DNA from: Chromobacterium phragmitis
GTDB taxonomy: Bacteria; Pseudomonadota; Gammaproteobacteria; Burkholderiales; Chromobacteriaceae
NCBI RefSeq assembly: GCF_003325475.1
Contig: NZ_CP029495.1
Location: forward strand, 3,472,001 to 3,536,000
Direction of reading: 5' to 3'
Length of the DNA stretch: 64,000 bases
Shown in pieces: positions 9,068-17,460 of this stretch. Every line of letters starts with the position of its first letter. The stretch's first letter is position 1. Made by a program: the position numbers and the translations under genes. Below the pieces are notes generated by a model. It saw nothing but the letters and a program-made list of their open reading frames with translations, was not told the origin of the DNA and made no database searches.

Positions 9068-9394
9068 ATGGATAGCCATGAATTGGCCGAGACGCTGACG
9101 GGATTGGCGTCGAGGCTGAATAATCTGATGGTGGACACCACCGGCTCGATCAGCCGCGAGTGCTCGGACCTGGAAGACACGTTGACGGGACAGGCGATGG
9201 CAGCCATCGCGCGCGATCTGGACCACACCACGTCGCAGTACCTGTCCGCGGTTAACGCCTTGAACGAGGCCGCGCTGGAAGCGGATGCGGCCGCGGCGTC
9301 TCTGGATCGCACCGCGCGCTCGATCGAGGCGGTCGCCAAGGTCGTGAAGCTGGCCGGACAGGCATCGATGCTGGCCGGGAAGGTGCTGGCCTGA
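9068..9394 (+). CDS. Small helical protein of unknown function
   Basis: A 108-residue, Ala-rich, probably all-helical protein with no signal peptide and no Cys pair. Heptad-like spacing in LNALNEAALEADAAAASLDR suggests a coiled coil. Two adjacent ATGs exist (9065 and 9068); GGAGG at 9056-9060 is better spaced for 9068. It lies between a lipoprotein gene and a large PBP-like gene on the same strand, with 187 bases before the latter. I do not recognise the family. Confidence 0.6.
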   Translation: MDSHELAETLTGLASRLNNLMVDTTGSISRECSDLEDTLTGQAMAAIARDLDHTTSQYLSAVNALNEAALEADAAAASLDRTARSIEAVAKVVKLAGQASMLAGKVLA

Positions 9395-9581
9395 GGCCGC
9401 CTCTCTAGTGGAGGACGGCAAGGGGAAAAGGGCGGGAATCGTGTTTGGAGTCGTCCAGGGCTTGTAAAGCCGCAAGGCTATCCGATAGTGAGATAAAGCC
9501 AGTCGGACGCGAGGCGGTGGCGCGCGGTCCGGATGGCGAACGGCGGCGACATTCTCCAGTTCCTGCAAGGGGGGCGGCCCT

Positions 9582-12500
9582 GTGGGCCGACTGATCATGA
9601 TAGATACTTCGGAAGCCAAACTCGGATTGGGCAAGGGCAAACCGTTTTCTTCGATCTGGTGGGTGCTGGCGGGCCTGCTCATCGCCCTGCTGGGTTTGGG
9701 CGTCTCTTTGCTGCTGAATGAAATCCGCACCTCTCATTTCCAGTCCAGCTTCTTCGGGCGGGCGGGCCGGCATGCCACCTTCATGATGGAGGATGGGCCT
9801 AGCAAGACCATGCGCTTCCCGTCTCCCGGCGGTCCCTACGACCTGCGCATGGGATACACCGGGCTGCCAGGCTATCTGCAGCGGCTGCAGCAGCGCGGAT
9901 TCGTGATCGACGCGCAGGCTAGGCAGTCGTCGGACCTGATCAAGCTGATGGATAGCGGCGTCACCGGTCCGATGCTTCCGCTGGGCCTGTTCCCGCCGTA
10001 CCAGGAGAAAGACCAGGCCGGTTTGCTGGTGCGAGACGGCTTCGGCAAGGCCATCTATCAGTCTCAATATCCGCAGCGGGTGTACGAGAATTTCGACTCG
10101 CTGCCGCGCTTGCTGGTGTCGGCGCTGTTGTACATCGAAAACCACACGCTGCTGGAGGAGGGCAACGCCCAGCAGAACCCGGCCATCGAGTGGTCCCGCT
10201 TCGGCAAGGCGCTGGCAGACGAGAGCCTGCACCTGTTCCGTTCTGGCTACCATTCCGCCGGCGCCAGCACGCTGGCCACGCAAATCGAGAAGTTCCGGCA
10301 CTCCCCAGGAGGGCGCACCGGCTCTCCCAAGGAAAAGCTGCGCCAGATGCTGTCGGCGTCGGTGCGGGCTTACCGCAACGGCGATGACACCACGTCATTT
10401 CGTCGGCAATTGGTGGTGCAATATCTGAACAATGTGCCGCTGGCCGCGCGCGCCGGCTTCGGCGAAATATCCGGCATGGGCGACGGCATGTGGGCCTGGT
10501 ACGGCCGTTCCTTCGACGAGGTCAACCGCACGCTGGGCAACGAAAACCCGCCCTCGGTTGACGAACAGGCGATCGTGTTCAAGGAGGCGCTCAGCCTGAT
10601 GATCTCGCAGCGCGGACCATCCGCCTATCTCAATGGCGACATGCGGGTGCTGGAGGATATGACCGACTCCTACCTGCGGCTGATGGCGCGGGACAAGGTG
10701 ATCTCCCAGGAGTTATGCGACGCCGCGCTCAAGGTGTCGCTGCGGCAGCAGAAGGAGAAGGTTCTGCCTGTGGCCAAGTCGCTGGTGGAGCGCAAGGGCG
10801 CCAACGCGGTGCGGATCAAGCTGGCCGGCATGATGGGCATTCACCGGCTGTACGATCTGGACCATACCGATGTCTCCGTCAACAGCACGCTGGATTCCCA
10901 GTTGCAGCAGGCGGTCACCGATCATCTGATGAGGCTGCGGGGGCCGGATTACGCGAAGGCGGAGGGCTTGGGCGACAAATTCCTGCTGCAGCAGGGCTCG
11001 CCCGAGGGCGTCACTTACAGCTTCACGCTGATCGAGCGCACGCCGTTCGGCAACAAGGTCAGGGTGCAGGCCGATAATTTCGACCAGCCCTTCGACATCA
11101 ACGAGGGGACCAAGCTGGATCTGGGCTCCACCTCCAAGCTGCGCACGCTGGTCACCTATCTGGAGGTGATCGCGGACCTGCATCAGCAGTATTCGGGCAT
11201 GAGCAAGGAGGACTTGGGCAAGATCAAATCCGGCGAGCATGAGTCGGTGCTGCGGCGCTGGGCGATAGACTATCTGCGCCAGAACGACGACCGCAGCCTG
11301 CCCGCGATGCTGGCCGCCTCGCTGGAGCGCCAGTACAGCGCCAATCCCGGCGAGAGCTTTTTCACCGGCGGCGGCCGGCACACGTTCGAGAATTTCGACA
11401 AGAACGACAATGGCCGCACCCTGACCCTGCGCGAGGCGACTCAGCGCTCGGTGAATCTGGTCTACATCCGGGTGATGCGGGACATCGTCCGCTATTACAT
11501 GTATCCGGCCGGCTACGACGACACGCTGATGGGCGACAAGGAGGACCCGCGCCGGCAAGAGTATCTGCAGCGCTTCGCCGACAAGGAAGGCAAAACCTTC
11601 ATGGCCGGCTTCTATCACAAATACCATGGCAAGAGCGCGGAGCAGATAGACGCGCTGCTGGTGGAGAAGGCGAGGCGCAGCCCCAAGCGGCTGGCGGTGA
11701 TTTTCCGCAGCCTGCGGCCCGCCGAGGACCAGGCGGCGATGGCGGCCTTCATCGCCAAGCACGCCAATCCGCCCGCCAAGCTCGAGCCCAAGACCGTGGC
11801 CAAGCTGTACGACGAACTGGGGCCGGATCGCTTCAACCTCGCCGACCGCGGCTACCTGGCCGGCGTGCATCCGCTGGAATTGTGGATGGCGGCCTATCTG
11901 CACGCCCATCCGGACGCCGGCTGGAGCGATATGGTGCAGGCCAGCGTGGAACAGCGCCAGGAGGTGTACCAATGGCTGTTCAGCAGCAAGCACAAAAGCG
12001 GGCAGGATAGCCGCATCCGCCAGATCCAGGAGGCGGACGCCTTCCGCAAGATACACGAGGACTGGAAGAAAATGGGCTATCCCTTCGACTCGCTGGTTCC
12101 GTCTTACGCCACCGCTCTGGGCGCATCGGCGGACCGGCCGGCCGCTCTGGCCGAGCTGATGGGCATTCTGTCCAACGACGGCGTGCGCTTGCCCACCGTC
12201 TACATCGACAAGGTGCGCTTCGCGGAGGGCACGCCGTATGAAACCTCCTTGTCGCAAGCGCCGGTGCGAGGGGTAAGGGTGTTGCCGCCCGAGATTCCGC
12301 AGTTGGTCAGGCAGGTGTTGTCCGAAGTGGTGGAAAAAGGCACCGCGCACCGGGTGGCAGGCGCGTTCGACCTCAAGAAAGGCGAGCATACGCTGATAGG
12401 CGGCAAGACCGGAACCGGCGACAACCGCTTCAAGACCTTCTCGCGCGGGGGGGGCTTGGCTTCGGCCCGAGTGGTCAGCCGCTCCGGCGCTTTCGTGTTC

Positions 12501-12722
12501 TATATCGGCGACCATTACTTCGGCACCATCGTCGCTTACGTAGCCGGACCCAAGGCGGCAGACTACAGATTCACCAGCGCTTTGCCGGTGCAGGTGCTGA
12601 AAGTGCTGGCGCCCACCTTGCTTCCCAGGCTGGATCTGGCGCCGCGTGACGCCGGCCAAGGCACCGGCCGGACGGCGGCAGGCGTCGCCGATGCGAGGGT
12701 GTCGTCAAATTCGCCGTTGTGA
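9582..12722 (+). CDS. Divergent class-A penicillin-binding protein (transglycosylase/transpeptidase-like)
   Basis: A 1046-residue inner-membrane protein facing the periplasm, with one N-terminal transmembrane helix (about residues 26-46). The first catalytic half resembles a GT51 peptidoglycan glycosyltransferase, with GASTLATQIEKF as a variant of the usual GGSTITQQ motif and a following QYLNNVPLAARAGFGEISG stretch. The second half has penicillin-binding motifs: STSK at residues 516-519 (SxxK) and KTG at 942-944. A large, poorly conserved region separates them, so the protein is longer than typical PBP1a/1b (about 800-850). I could not find a clear SxN motif. The GTG start at 9582 has AAGGGGGG 6 bases upstream; an ATG at 9597 is the alternative. 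It is likely an accessory wall synthase. Confidence 0.82.
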   Translation: MGRLIMIDTSEAKLGLGKGKPFSSIWWVLAGLLIALLGLGVSLLLNEIRTSHFQSSFFGRAGRHATFMMEDGPSKTMRFPSPGGPYDLRMGYTGLPGYLQRLQQRGFVIDAQARQSSDLIKLMDSGVTGPMLPLGLFPPYQEKDQAGLLVRDGFGKAIYQSQYPQRVYENFDSLPRLLVSALLYIENHTLLEEGNAQQNPAIEWSRFGKALADESLHLFRSGYHSAGASTLATQIEKFRHSPGGRTGSPKEKLRQMLSASVRAYRNGDDTTSFRRQLVVQYLNNVPLAARAGFGEISGMGDGMWAWYGRSFDEVNRTLGNENPPSVDEQAIVFKEALSLMISQRGPSAYLNGDMRVLEDMTDSYLRLMARDKVISQELCDAALKVSLRQQKEKVLPVAKSLVERKGANAVRIKLAGMMGIHRLYDLDHTDVSVNSTLDSQLQQAVTDHLMRLRGPDYAKAEGLGDKFLLQQGSPEGVTYSFTLIERTPFGNKVRVQADNFDQPFDINEGTKLDLGSTSKLRTLVTYLEVIADLHQQYSGMSKEDLGKIKSGEHESVLRRWAIDYLRQNDDRSLPAMLAASLERQYSANPGESFFTGGGRHTFENFDKNDNGRTLTLREATQRSVNLVYIRVMRDIVRYYMYPAGYDDTLMGDKEDPRRQEYLQRFADKEGKTFMAGFYHKYHGKSAEQIDALLVEKARRSPKRLAVIFRSLRPAEDQAAMAAFIAKHANPPAKLEPKTVAKLYDELGPDRFNLADRGYLAGVHPLELWMAAYLHAHPDAGWSDMVQASVEQRQEVYQWLFSSKHKSGQDSRIRQIQEADAFRKIHEDWKKMGYPFDSLVPSYATALGASADRPAALAELMGILSNDGVRLPTVYIDKVRFAEGTPYETSLSQAPVRGVRVLPPEIPQLVRQVLSEVVEKGTAHRVAGAFDLKKGEHTLIGGKTGTGDNRFKTFSRGGGLASARVVSRSGAFVFYIGDHYFGTIVAYVAGPKAADYRFTSALPVQVLKVLAPTLLPRLDLAPRDAGQGTGRTAAGVADARVSSNSPL

Positions 12723-13007
12723 CGGGTCCCCAGTCTGGACAGCAATGTGCGGGTTGTCGCAGCCGATGGGGCCCGCGCCTTTGCCCTTCGGGCCCAAAAG
12801 CAGGATGCGGGCCGTTCTGGAGGCGGACTTGCGTGAACGCGAGGTTGGTGGTAAGGTAGGCAAACTATTTTAGCCGTCAGATTCCGTCTGCGGTCGTAAG
12901 CGTTTACGTCAAGCAACGCACCCTAGCCACCTGGCCGTGGCGCGGTGCGTTTCGCCTGTTGAAGGCGGCATCCGCGCAGGCCTGGACTTGTGTGGAGATC
13001 GCCGTTC

Positions 13008-14198
13008 ATGTCCGAAGTCCTGTCTTTTTCCCAAGCCTATCGCCGCCTGCTGGCGAAGACGGCCGCCTTGTTCTTGTCCTATCTCGCGGTGGCGATGTCG
13101 CTGCCGGTCAGTTCCATCTACGTGATCGATCAGTTGCATTACGGCAACGCGCTGGGCGGCCTGGCGGTCGGCATCACGTTCTTTTCCACCATCCTGACTC
13201 GCGGCCTTGCTGGCCGCCTGTGCGATCAGCAAGGCGGCAAGGCCTGCATGAGCCGCGGCCTCTATTTGTACGCCATCGCCGGCGTCGTTTGCCTGGCCTC
13301 GTCCTGGCTGGCTGGGCAGCCGTCGCTGGCGCTGGGCGTTCTGCTGGCCGGGCGCCTGCTGCTTGGCCTGGGCGAGAGCCTGGCCATCGTCGGCATGGCG
13401 GCGTGGAGCATTGGACTGATGGGACCGGCCCACTCCGGCAAGGTGATGTCGCTGGTGGGGATGGGCATGTACGGAGCCTTCGCCGCCGGCGGGCCGCTGG
13501 GCTTGCTGCTGTTCCAGTACGCCGGTTTCCAGACGCTGATGCTGGCTTGCGCGCTGTTGCCGTTGGCGGGTCTGTTGCTGATCCGCCGCTTTCCGGGGAT
13601 TGAGCCCCATGCCGGCCGGCGCGAATCCTTTCTGCGGATACTGGGCCGCATCGGCAAGCCCGGCGCCGCGGTGTTCCTGCAGGGTGTGGGTTTCGCAGGC
13701 CTGGGCGCATTCTTCGCGCTGTACTTTTCCAGTCGTGGCTGGGCCTGGGGCAGTTTGGGCCTGACCGGCTTCGGCGTCGGTTTCGTGCTGGTGCGGGTGA
13801 TGTGCGGCCATCTGCCGGACCGCGTCGGCGGCGCTCGCGTGGCATTGGCTTCACTGGCGATAGAGGCGGCCGGACAATGGCTGATCTGGAGCGCGGCCGC
13901 GCCGGGCGTTGCCTTGCTGGGCGCCGCGCTGACCGGCATCGGCTGCTCGATGGTGTTTCCGTCCATGGGCGTCGAGGTGGTCAAGCGGGTGCCGGCGCAT
14001 CTGCGCGGCACCGCGCTGGGCGGCTTTGCCGCCTTTCAGGATCTGGCCTACGCCATGACCGGCCCGGTGGCCGGCCTGTTCGCCGATGGCTTCGGCTATG
14101 GCGCGGTGTTCCTGATCGGGTCCGTGTCCGCGGCATTGGGCATGGCCACCGTGGGCCTGATGCTGGCCGAACGCGCGCCGGCGCTTGAGGGGAGTTGA
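13008..14198 (+). CDS. MFS transporter (YhhS/YfcJ-like)
   Basis: Inner-membrane major facilitator of 396 residues with about 12 hydrophobic helices. The loop between helices 2 and 3 reads RGLAGRLCDQQGGK, a variant of the MFS loop motif, and helix 5 has a Gly-rich LVGMGMYGAFAAGGPLG segment. The ATG at 13008 has GGAG about 10 bases upstream; a GTG at 12990 would add six residues. The sequence pattern is closest to the E. coli YhhS/YfcJ group of poorly characterised exporters. The substrate is unknown. It stands alone, 285 bases after the PBP-like gene and convergent with cynS. Confidence 0.85.
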   Translation: MSEVLSFSQAYRRLLAKTAALFLSYLAVAMSLPVSSIYVIDQLHYGNALGGLAVGITFFSTILTRGLAGRLCDQQGGKACMSRGLYLYAIAGVVCLASSWLAGQPSLALGVLLAGRLLLGLGESLAIVGMAAWSIGLMGPAHSGKVMSLVGMGMYGAFAAGGPLGLLLFQYAGFQTLMLACALLPLAGLLLIRRFPGIEPHAGRRESFLRILGRIGKPGAAVFLQGVGFAGLGAFFALYFSSRGWAWGSLGLTGFGVGFVLVRVMCGHLPDRVGGARVALASLAIEAAGQWLIWSAAAPGVALLGAALTGIGCSMVFPSMGVEVVKRVPAHLRGTALGGFAAFQDLAYAMTGPVAGLFADGFGYGAVFLIGSVSAALGMATVGLMLAERAPALEGS

Positions 14199-14214
14199 GG
14201 CGCGCGTTGTCGGG

Positions 14215-14682
14215 TCAGAATGGTTTGGTGGGCAGGTACTTGCCGTCCAGCGTGATCACTGCGCGGTGCCCGCCGTCCGGGTCATCCACCTTCTGGATGT
14301 CGAGCTTGAAATTGATCGCGCTGATCACGCCGTCGCCGAACTTCTCATGCACCAGCGATTTCAGCGTGGTGCCGTAGATCTGGACCATCTCGTAGAAGCG
14401 GTAGATGGTCGGGTCGGTCGGCACGCCGCCGGGAATGCTGCCGCGCAGCGGAATGGATTGCAGCTGCGCCGCGGCTTCGTCTCCCAGTTCCAGCCGATCC
14501 GCCACCAGCCTCGCGGCGGCCTCGGGCAGCGCGTGCTGGCCCAGCAACGCGGCGGTGGTATAGGCCAGGGACAGGCCGGTGTCCTGGTTCAGCGCTTCGA
14601 AGCTCATGCCCTTGCGCGCCTTGGCGGCGAGGATGGCGTCGGTCAGGGTTTGGCGGGCGTCTTGCCGGCAATGGCTTTGCAT
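14215..14682 (-). CDS. cynS: Cyanate hydratase (cyanase)
   Basis: Cytoplasmic enzyme of 155 residues that converts cyanate and bicarbonate into ammonia and CO2. The N-terminal helical domain is followed by the characteristic catalytic part: YRFYEMVQIYGTTLK supplies Arg95 and Glu98, and VISAINF supplies Ser121, matching the known Arg/Glu/Ser triad of cyanase. The length equals the family norm (about 156). The frame is open further upstream but GGAGAT just before the ATG at 14682 sets this start. It lies 56 bases downstream of a beta-carbonic anhydrase gene on the same strand, the classic cynT-cynS pairing in which the anhydrase replaces consumed bicarbonate. Confidence 0.97.
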   Translation of the reverse strand: MQSHCRQDARQTLTDAILAAKARKGMSFEALNQDTGLSLAYTTAALLGQHALPEAAARLVADRLELGDEAAAQLQSIPLRGSIPGGVPTDPTIYRFYEMVQIYGTTLKSLVHEKFGDGVISAINFKLDIQKVDDPDGGHRAVITLDGKYLPTKPF

Positions 14683-14738
14683 ATCGGTATCTCCTTGGTT
14701 TGATGTCAGGCCGGATGGCCTGGATGGGGCGCGGCGAC

Positions 14739-15386
14739 TCAGTCGCCGGCCAGGATGTCCGCCACCTGCGGACAGTCGCGCAGCGGCACGAAGCGGCGCC
14801 GCTGTTGATCCAGCGCCAGGATGTCGCCGCTGGCGATGTCGTATATCCAGCCGTGCAGGCGCAGTCGTTCTTGCTGCAGCGCCAGCGCCACCGAGGGATG
14901 GGTGCGCAGGTTGGCCAGCTGGGCGATGACGTTTTCCCTCACCATGTCCGCCACTTTGCCGTCCGCGTCGGCGTGCGGCCGGCCGGCGTGGATGGCCTTG
15001 GCGCAATCGGCGTGGCGCAGCCAGCCGGCGACGGCCGGCATGCCGCTCAGGTCCTTGTCGTGGGCGATGGCCGTCATCGCGCCGCAGTCGGAATGGCCGC
15101 AGACCACGATGTCCTCCACGCCCAGCGCGGCGACGGCGTATTCCACGCTGGCGGACACGCCGCCGGGCTCCTTGCCGTAGCCGGGCACGATGTTGCCGGC
15201 GTTGCGGATGACGAACAGCTCGCCCGGCTCGCGCTGGGTGAGGAGCTCAGGCACCACCCGGCTATCGGAGCAGGCGATGAACAGCGCGCGCGGCGCTTGC
15301 TGGCCGGCCAAGCGGCGGAACAGATCGGCGCGTTCGGGGTAGGCTTCGCGCTGGAATTTGAGGATGCCGGCGAGGATGTCCTGCAT
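14739..15386 (-). CDS. cynT: Beta-class carbonic anhydrase
   Basis: Cytoplasmic zinc enzyme of 215 residues interconverting CO2 and bicarbonate. The zinc ligands are visible as Cys39 in ACSDSR, then His98 and Cys101 in GHSDCGAM, with the Asp41-Arg43 dyad. The gene precedes cynS and lies divergent to a LysR-type regulator, so it most likely supplies bicarbonate for cyanate breakdown. General housekeeping carbonic anhydrase activity cannot be excluded from sequence alone. Confidence 0.95.
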   Translation of the reverse strand: MQDILAGILKFQREAYPERADLFRRLAGQQAPRALFIACSDSRVVPELLTQREPGELFVIRNAGNIVPGYGKEPGGVSASVEYAVAALGVEDIVVCGHSDCGAMTAIAHDKDLSGMPAVAGWLRHADCAKAIHAGRPHADADGKVADMVRENVIAQLANLRTHPSVALALQQERLRLHGWIYDIASGDILALDQQRRRFVPLRDCPQVADILAGD

Positions 15387-15452
15387 GGCGGTTCTCCGTG
15401 AGATGAAGCGATGGGCCGATGATGCGCCTGGCTTACAATTGGGTCCAAGACT

Positions 15453-15463
15453 GATAAATTATC
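15453..15463. promoter_or_regulatory. Candidate CynR operator (palindrome)
   Basis: GATAAATTATC is a perfect 11-bp palindrome with a central A, situated in the 107-bp gap between the divergent cynT and LysR-type genes. Its position and form fit a LysR-type recognition site. Assignment to this regulator is inference. Confidence 0.45.
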
Positions 15464-15493
15464 CTTTCTATTGGTTTTTCTAATGGTTGCGGC

Positions 15494-16381
15494 ATGCTGC
15501 TGAGACATATCCGTTATTTCCTGGCGGTGGCCGAACACCGCAATTTCACCCGCGCCGCCGAGGCGCTGTTCGTCTCCCAACCCACGCTGTCGCAACAGAT
15601 CCGCCAGTTGGAGGAGGGACTGGGCGCGGAGCTGTTCGATCGCGGGGGCCGCCAGCTGCGCCTTACCGACGCCGGCGAGGCGTATCGGGAATACGCTCGC
15701 CGCGCGTTGCGCGAGCTGGAGGCCGGTCGCCGCGCGCTGCATGACGTGGCGTCGCTGCGAAGCGGCGAACTGCGGCTGGCGATGACGCCCACCTTCACCG
15801 CCTGGCTGGCCGGGCCGCTGCTGGCCGGCTTTCACGCGCGCCACCCGGGAATTGCGCTGAATGTGCGGGAGATGTCGCAAGAGGCGATGGAAGCTGGCTT
15901 GGCCGACGACGCGCTGGACATCGGCATCGCTTTCGCGCCGGCGCGGACGCTGGATGTGGAGGCGGAACCATGGCTGGAGGAAGAACTGGCGTTGGTGGCC
16001 GGCGAGGGGCACCCGGCGGCGCTGGCCGCGCGCGCGCTGTCGGCGGCGGATCTCGCCGCGCTGCCTCTGGCGTTGCTGAGCGCCGATTTCGTCACCCGCG
16101 GCCACATCGACGATTACTGCCTGCGCCATGGTGTCCGCCCGCGGGTGGCGATGGAGGTGAACAGCATAGGCGCGGCAGTGGAGATCATCCGCCATGGCGT
16201 CTTGGCCGGCATCTTGCCGTCCGCCGCGGCGTTCTGCCAGCCTGGTTTGCGGCGGCTGTCGCTGCTGCCGCCCTTGCCCTCCCGCCGCGCGGCGCTGCTG
16301 CTCAAGCGGGATGGTTATCGCAGCGCGGCGGCTCGCGCCTTCGCCGGTTTCGCGCGCGGTTTCGATCCGGCTACAGGTTGA
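15494..16381 (+). CDS. cynR: LysR-type regulator, CynR-like
   Basis: DNA-binding regulator of 295 residues. The N-terminal winged helix-turn-helix reads RNFTRAAEALFVSQPTLSQQ (about residues 17-36), followed by the LysR linker helix and an effector-binding domain starting near LRLAMTPTFTAWLAGPLL. Divergent orientation next to cynT-cynS and similarity to CynR-type proteins point to cyanate-responsive activation of that operon. Its 3' end overlaps the convergent LysR gene by 11 bases. Confidence 0.87.
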   Translation: MLLRHIRYFLAVAEHRNFTRAAEALFVSQPTLSQQIRQLEEGLGAELFDRGGRQLRLTDAGEAYREYARRALRELEAGRRALHDVASLRSGELRLAMTPTFTAWLAGPLLAGFHARHPGIALNVREMSQEAMEAGLADDALDIGIAFAPARTLDVEAEPWLEEELALVAGEGHPAALAARALSAADLAALPLALLSADFVTRGHIDDYCLRHGVRPRVAMEVNSIGAAVEIIRHGVLAGILPSAAAFCQPGLRRLSLLPPLPSRRAALLLKRDGYRSAAARAFAGFARGFDPATG

Positions 16382-17291
16382 GCGGAGCGTCGCGGAAGGC
16401 GGGCATCGAGCCCGCCAGCATTTCCAGCAGCCTGGAGGCGGCCGAGCTCAGCCTGCGGCCCTGGTGGGTGATCAGGTGCAGCTCTGCCTGCTGCAGATTG
16501 CGTTGCTCGATGGGGATGGCCAGCAATTGGCCGCTTTCCAGCTCGCGCCGCACCGAAAAGCGCGGCTGCACCGTCACCGCCTGGCCTGTCAGCGCGTATT
16601 CCACCATCACCCGGAAGGAGTTGGTGACGATGGCCGGTTCCAGCTGGCATTGCTCCGCTTTTTCCGCGTCGCGCAGAATCTGGCGCACGCCGAAGCTCAC
16701 GTCCGGCAGCGCCAGCTTGTGCCGGGCCAGTTCGGCCAGGCTGATGGGGCGCGGCGCGCGCGCAAGCGGGTGATCCGGCGCGGCCACCGCGTACAGGGGT
16801 TGCACCGAGCTGCGGTGCACGCGCAGCAGCGGATTGGGCAAGGTATAAAACACCACGCCGACGTGGGCCCGATCTTCCAGCACCGCGCGGACGATGTCGT
16901 TGGTGCCCTGGATGTCGATGCCCACCGTGATCTGCGGATAGCGTTGCGAGAAGGGATGGATGGCGTCGATCAGATCGTTGATCACGCCGCCGCCGGTCAC
17001 CACCGCCACATGGCCTCGGTGTATGCCCTTCAGTTCGCGCAAGGCGGTCAGCACCGCTTCTTGCTCGCTCAGCTGCTTGCGGTGGTAGTCCAGCAGCAGG
17101 TGGCCGGCCTCGGTGGGTTGGAAGCCGCGGCGGTGGCGTTCGAACAGAACGGTTCCCAATTCCTCTTCCAGCTGGCGGATCTGCCGGCTGACGGCAGACG
17201 CCGCGATATCCATCCTGTCCGCCGCCGCGCGCACGCCGCCCAGCCTGGCGGCTTCGAAGAAGTAGCGCACGCGCTGATCGTTGAACTCCAT
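16371..17291 (-). CDS. LysR-type regulator of the amidohydrolase/DUF3100 operon
   Basis: A 306-residue LysR-family regulator with the N-terminal HTH around LGGVRAAADRMDIAASAVSR and a C-terminal periplasmic-binding-fold effector domain (IHRGHVAVVTGGGVINDLID onward). A weak AGGA precedes the ATG at 17291. It is divergent from an M20 amidohydrolase and DUF3100 gene pair across a 169-bp gap that contains a perfect 19-bp palindrome, so it is the probable regulator of that pair. The effector is unknown. Confidence 0.87.
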   Translation of the reverse strand: MEFNDQRVRYFFEAARLGGVRAAADRMDIAASAVSRQIRQLEEELGTVLFERHRRGFQPTEAGHLLLDYHRKQLSEQEAVLTALRELKGIHRGHVAVVTGGGVINDLIDAIHPFSQRYPQITVGIDIQGTNDIVRAVLEDRAHVGVVFYTLPNPLLRVHRSSVQPLYAVAAPDHPLARAPRPISLAELARHKLALPDVSFGVRQILRDAEKAEQCQLEPAIVTNSFRVMVEYALTGQAVTVQPRFSVRRELESGQLLAIPIEQRNLQQAELHLITHQGRRLSSAASRLLEMLAGSMPAFRDAPLNL

Positions 17292-17310
17292 GTTTCATCC
17301 TGATTAGTTG

Positions 17311-17329
17311 TGTTGCCTTAAAGGCAACA
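17311..17329. promoter_or_regulatory. Perfect 19-bp palindrome, likely LysR operator
   Basis: TGTTGCCTTAAAGGCAACA is a perfect palindrome around a central A. It is located 20 bases upstream of the start of the minus-strand LysR gene and about 130 bases upstream of the M20 gene. The location suits autorepression of the regulator and control of the divergent operon. Confidence 0.6.
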
Positions 17330-17460
17330 AAGAAACCATTTTATGATGTTGGAGAATTGTTTGTCATTTGCTTAAAATCGCCGCTCATAATGACAAGGTA
17401 TTTTCTCTGTGTGGTTATTCACGCCAACGCGATGATGCCGCGGAGAATCGGGAGAAGGGT

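Noticed and set aside
12723..13007. Possible small gene or RNA between the PBP-like and MFS genes
   Set aside because: Only short frames without ribosome sites and no clear terminator or conserved structure.
14215..15006. 263-codon form of cyanase with long N-terminal extension
   Set aside because: The extra N-terminus overlaps the carbonic anhydrase gene and has shadow composition; the ATG at 14682 with GGAGAT gives the normal cyanase length.
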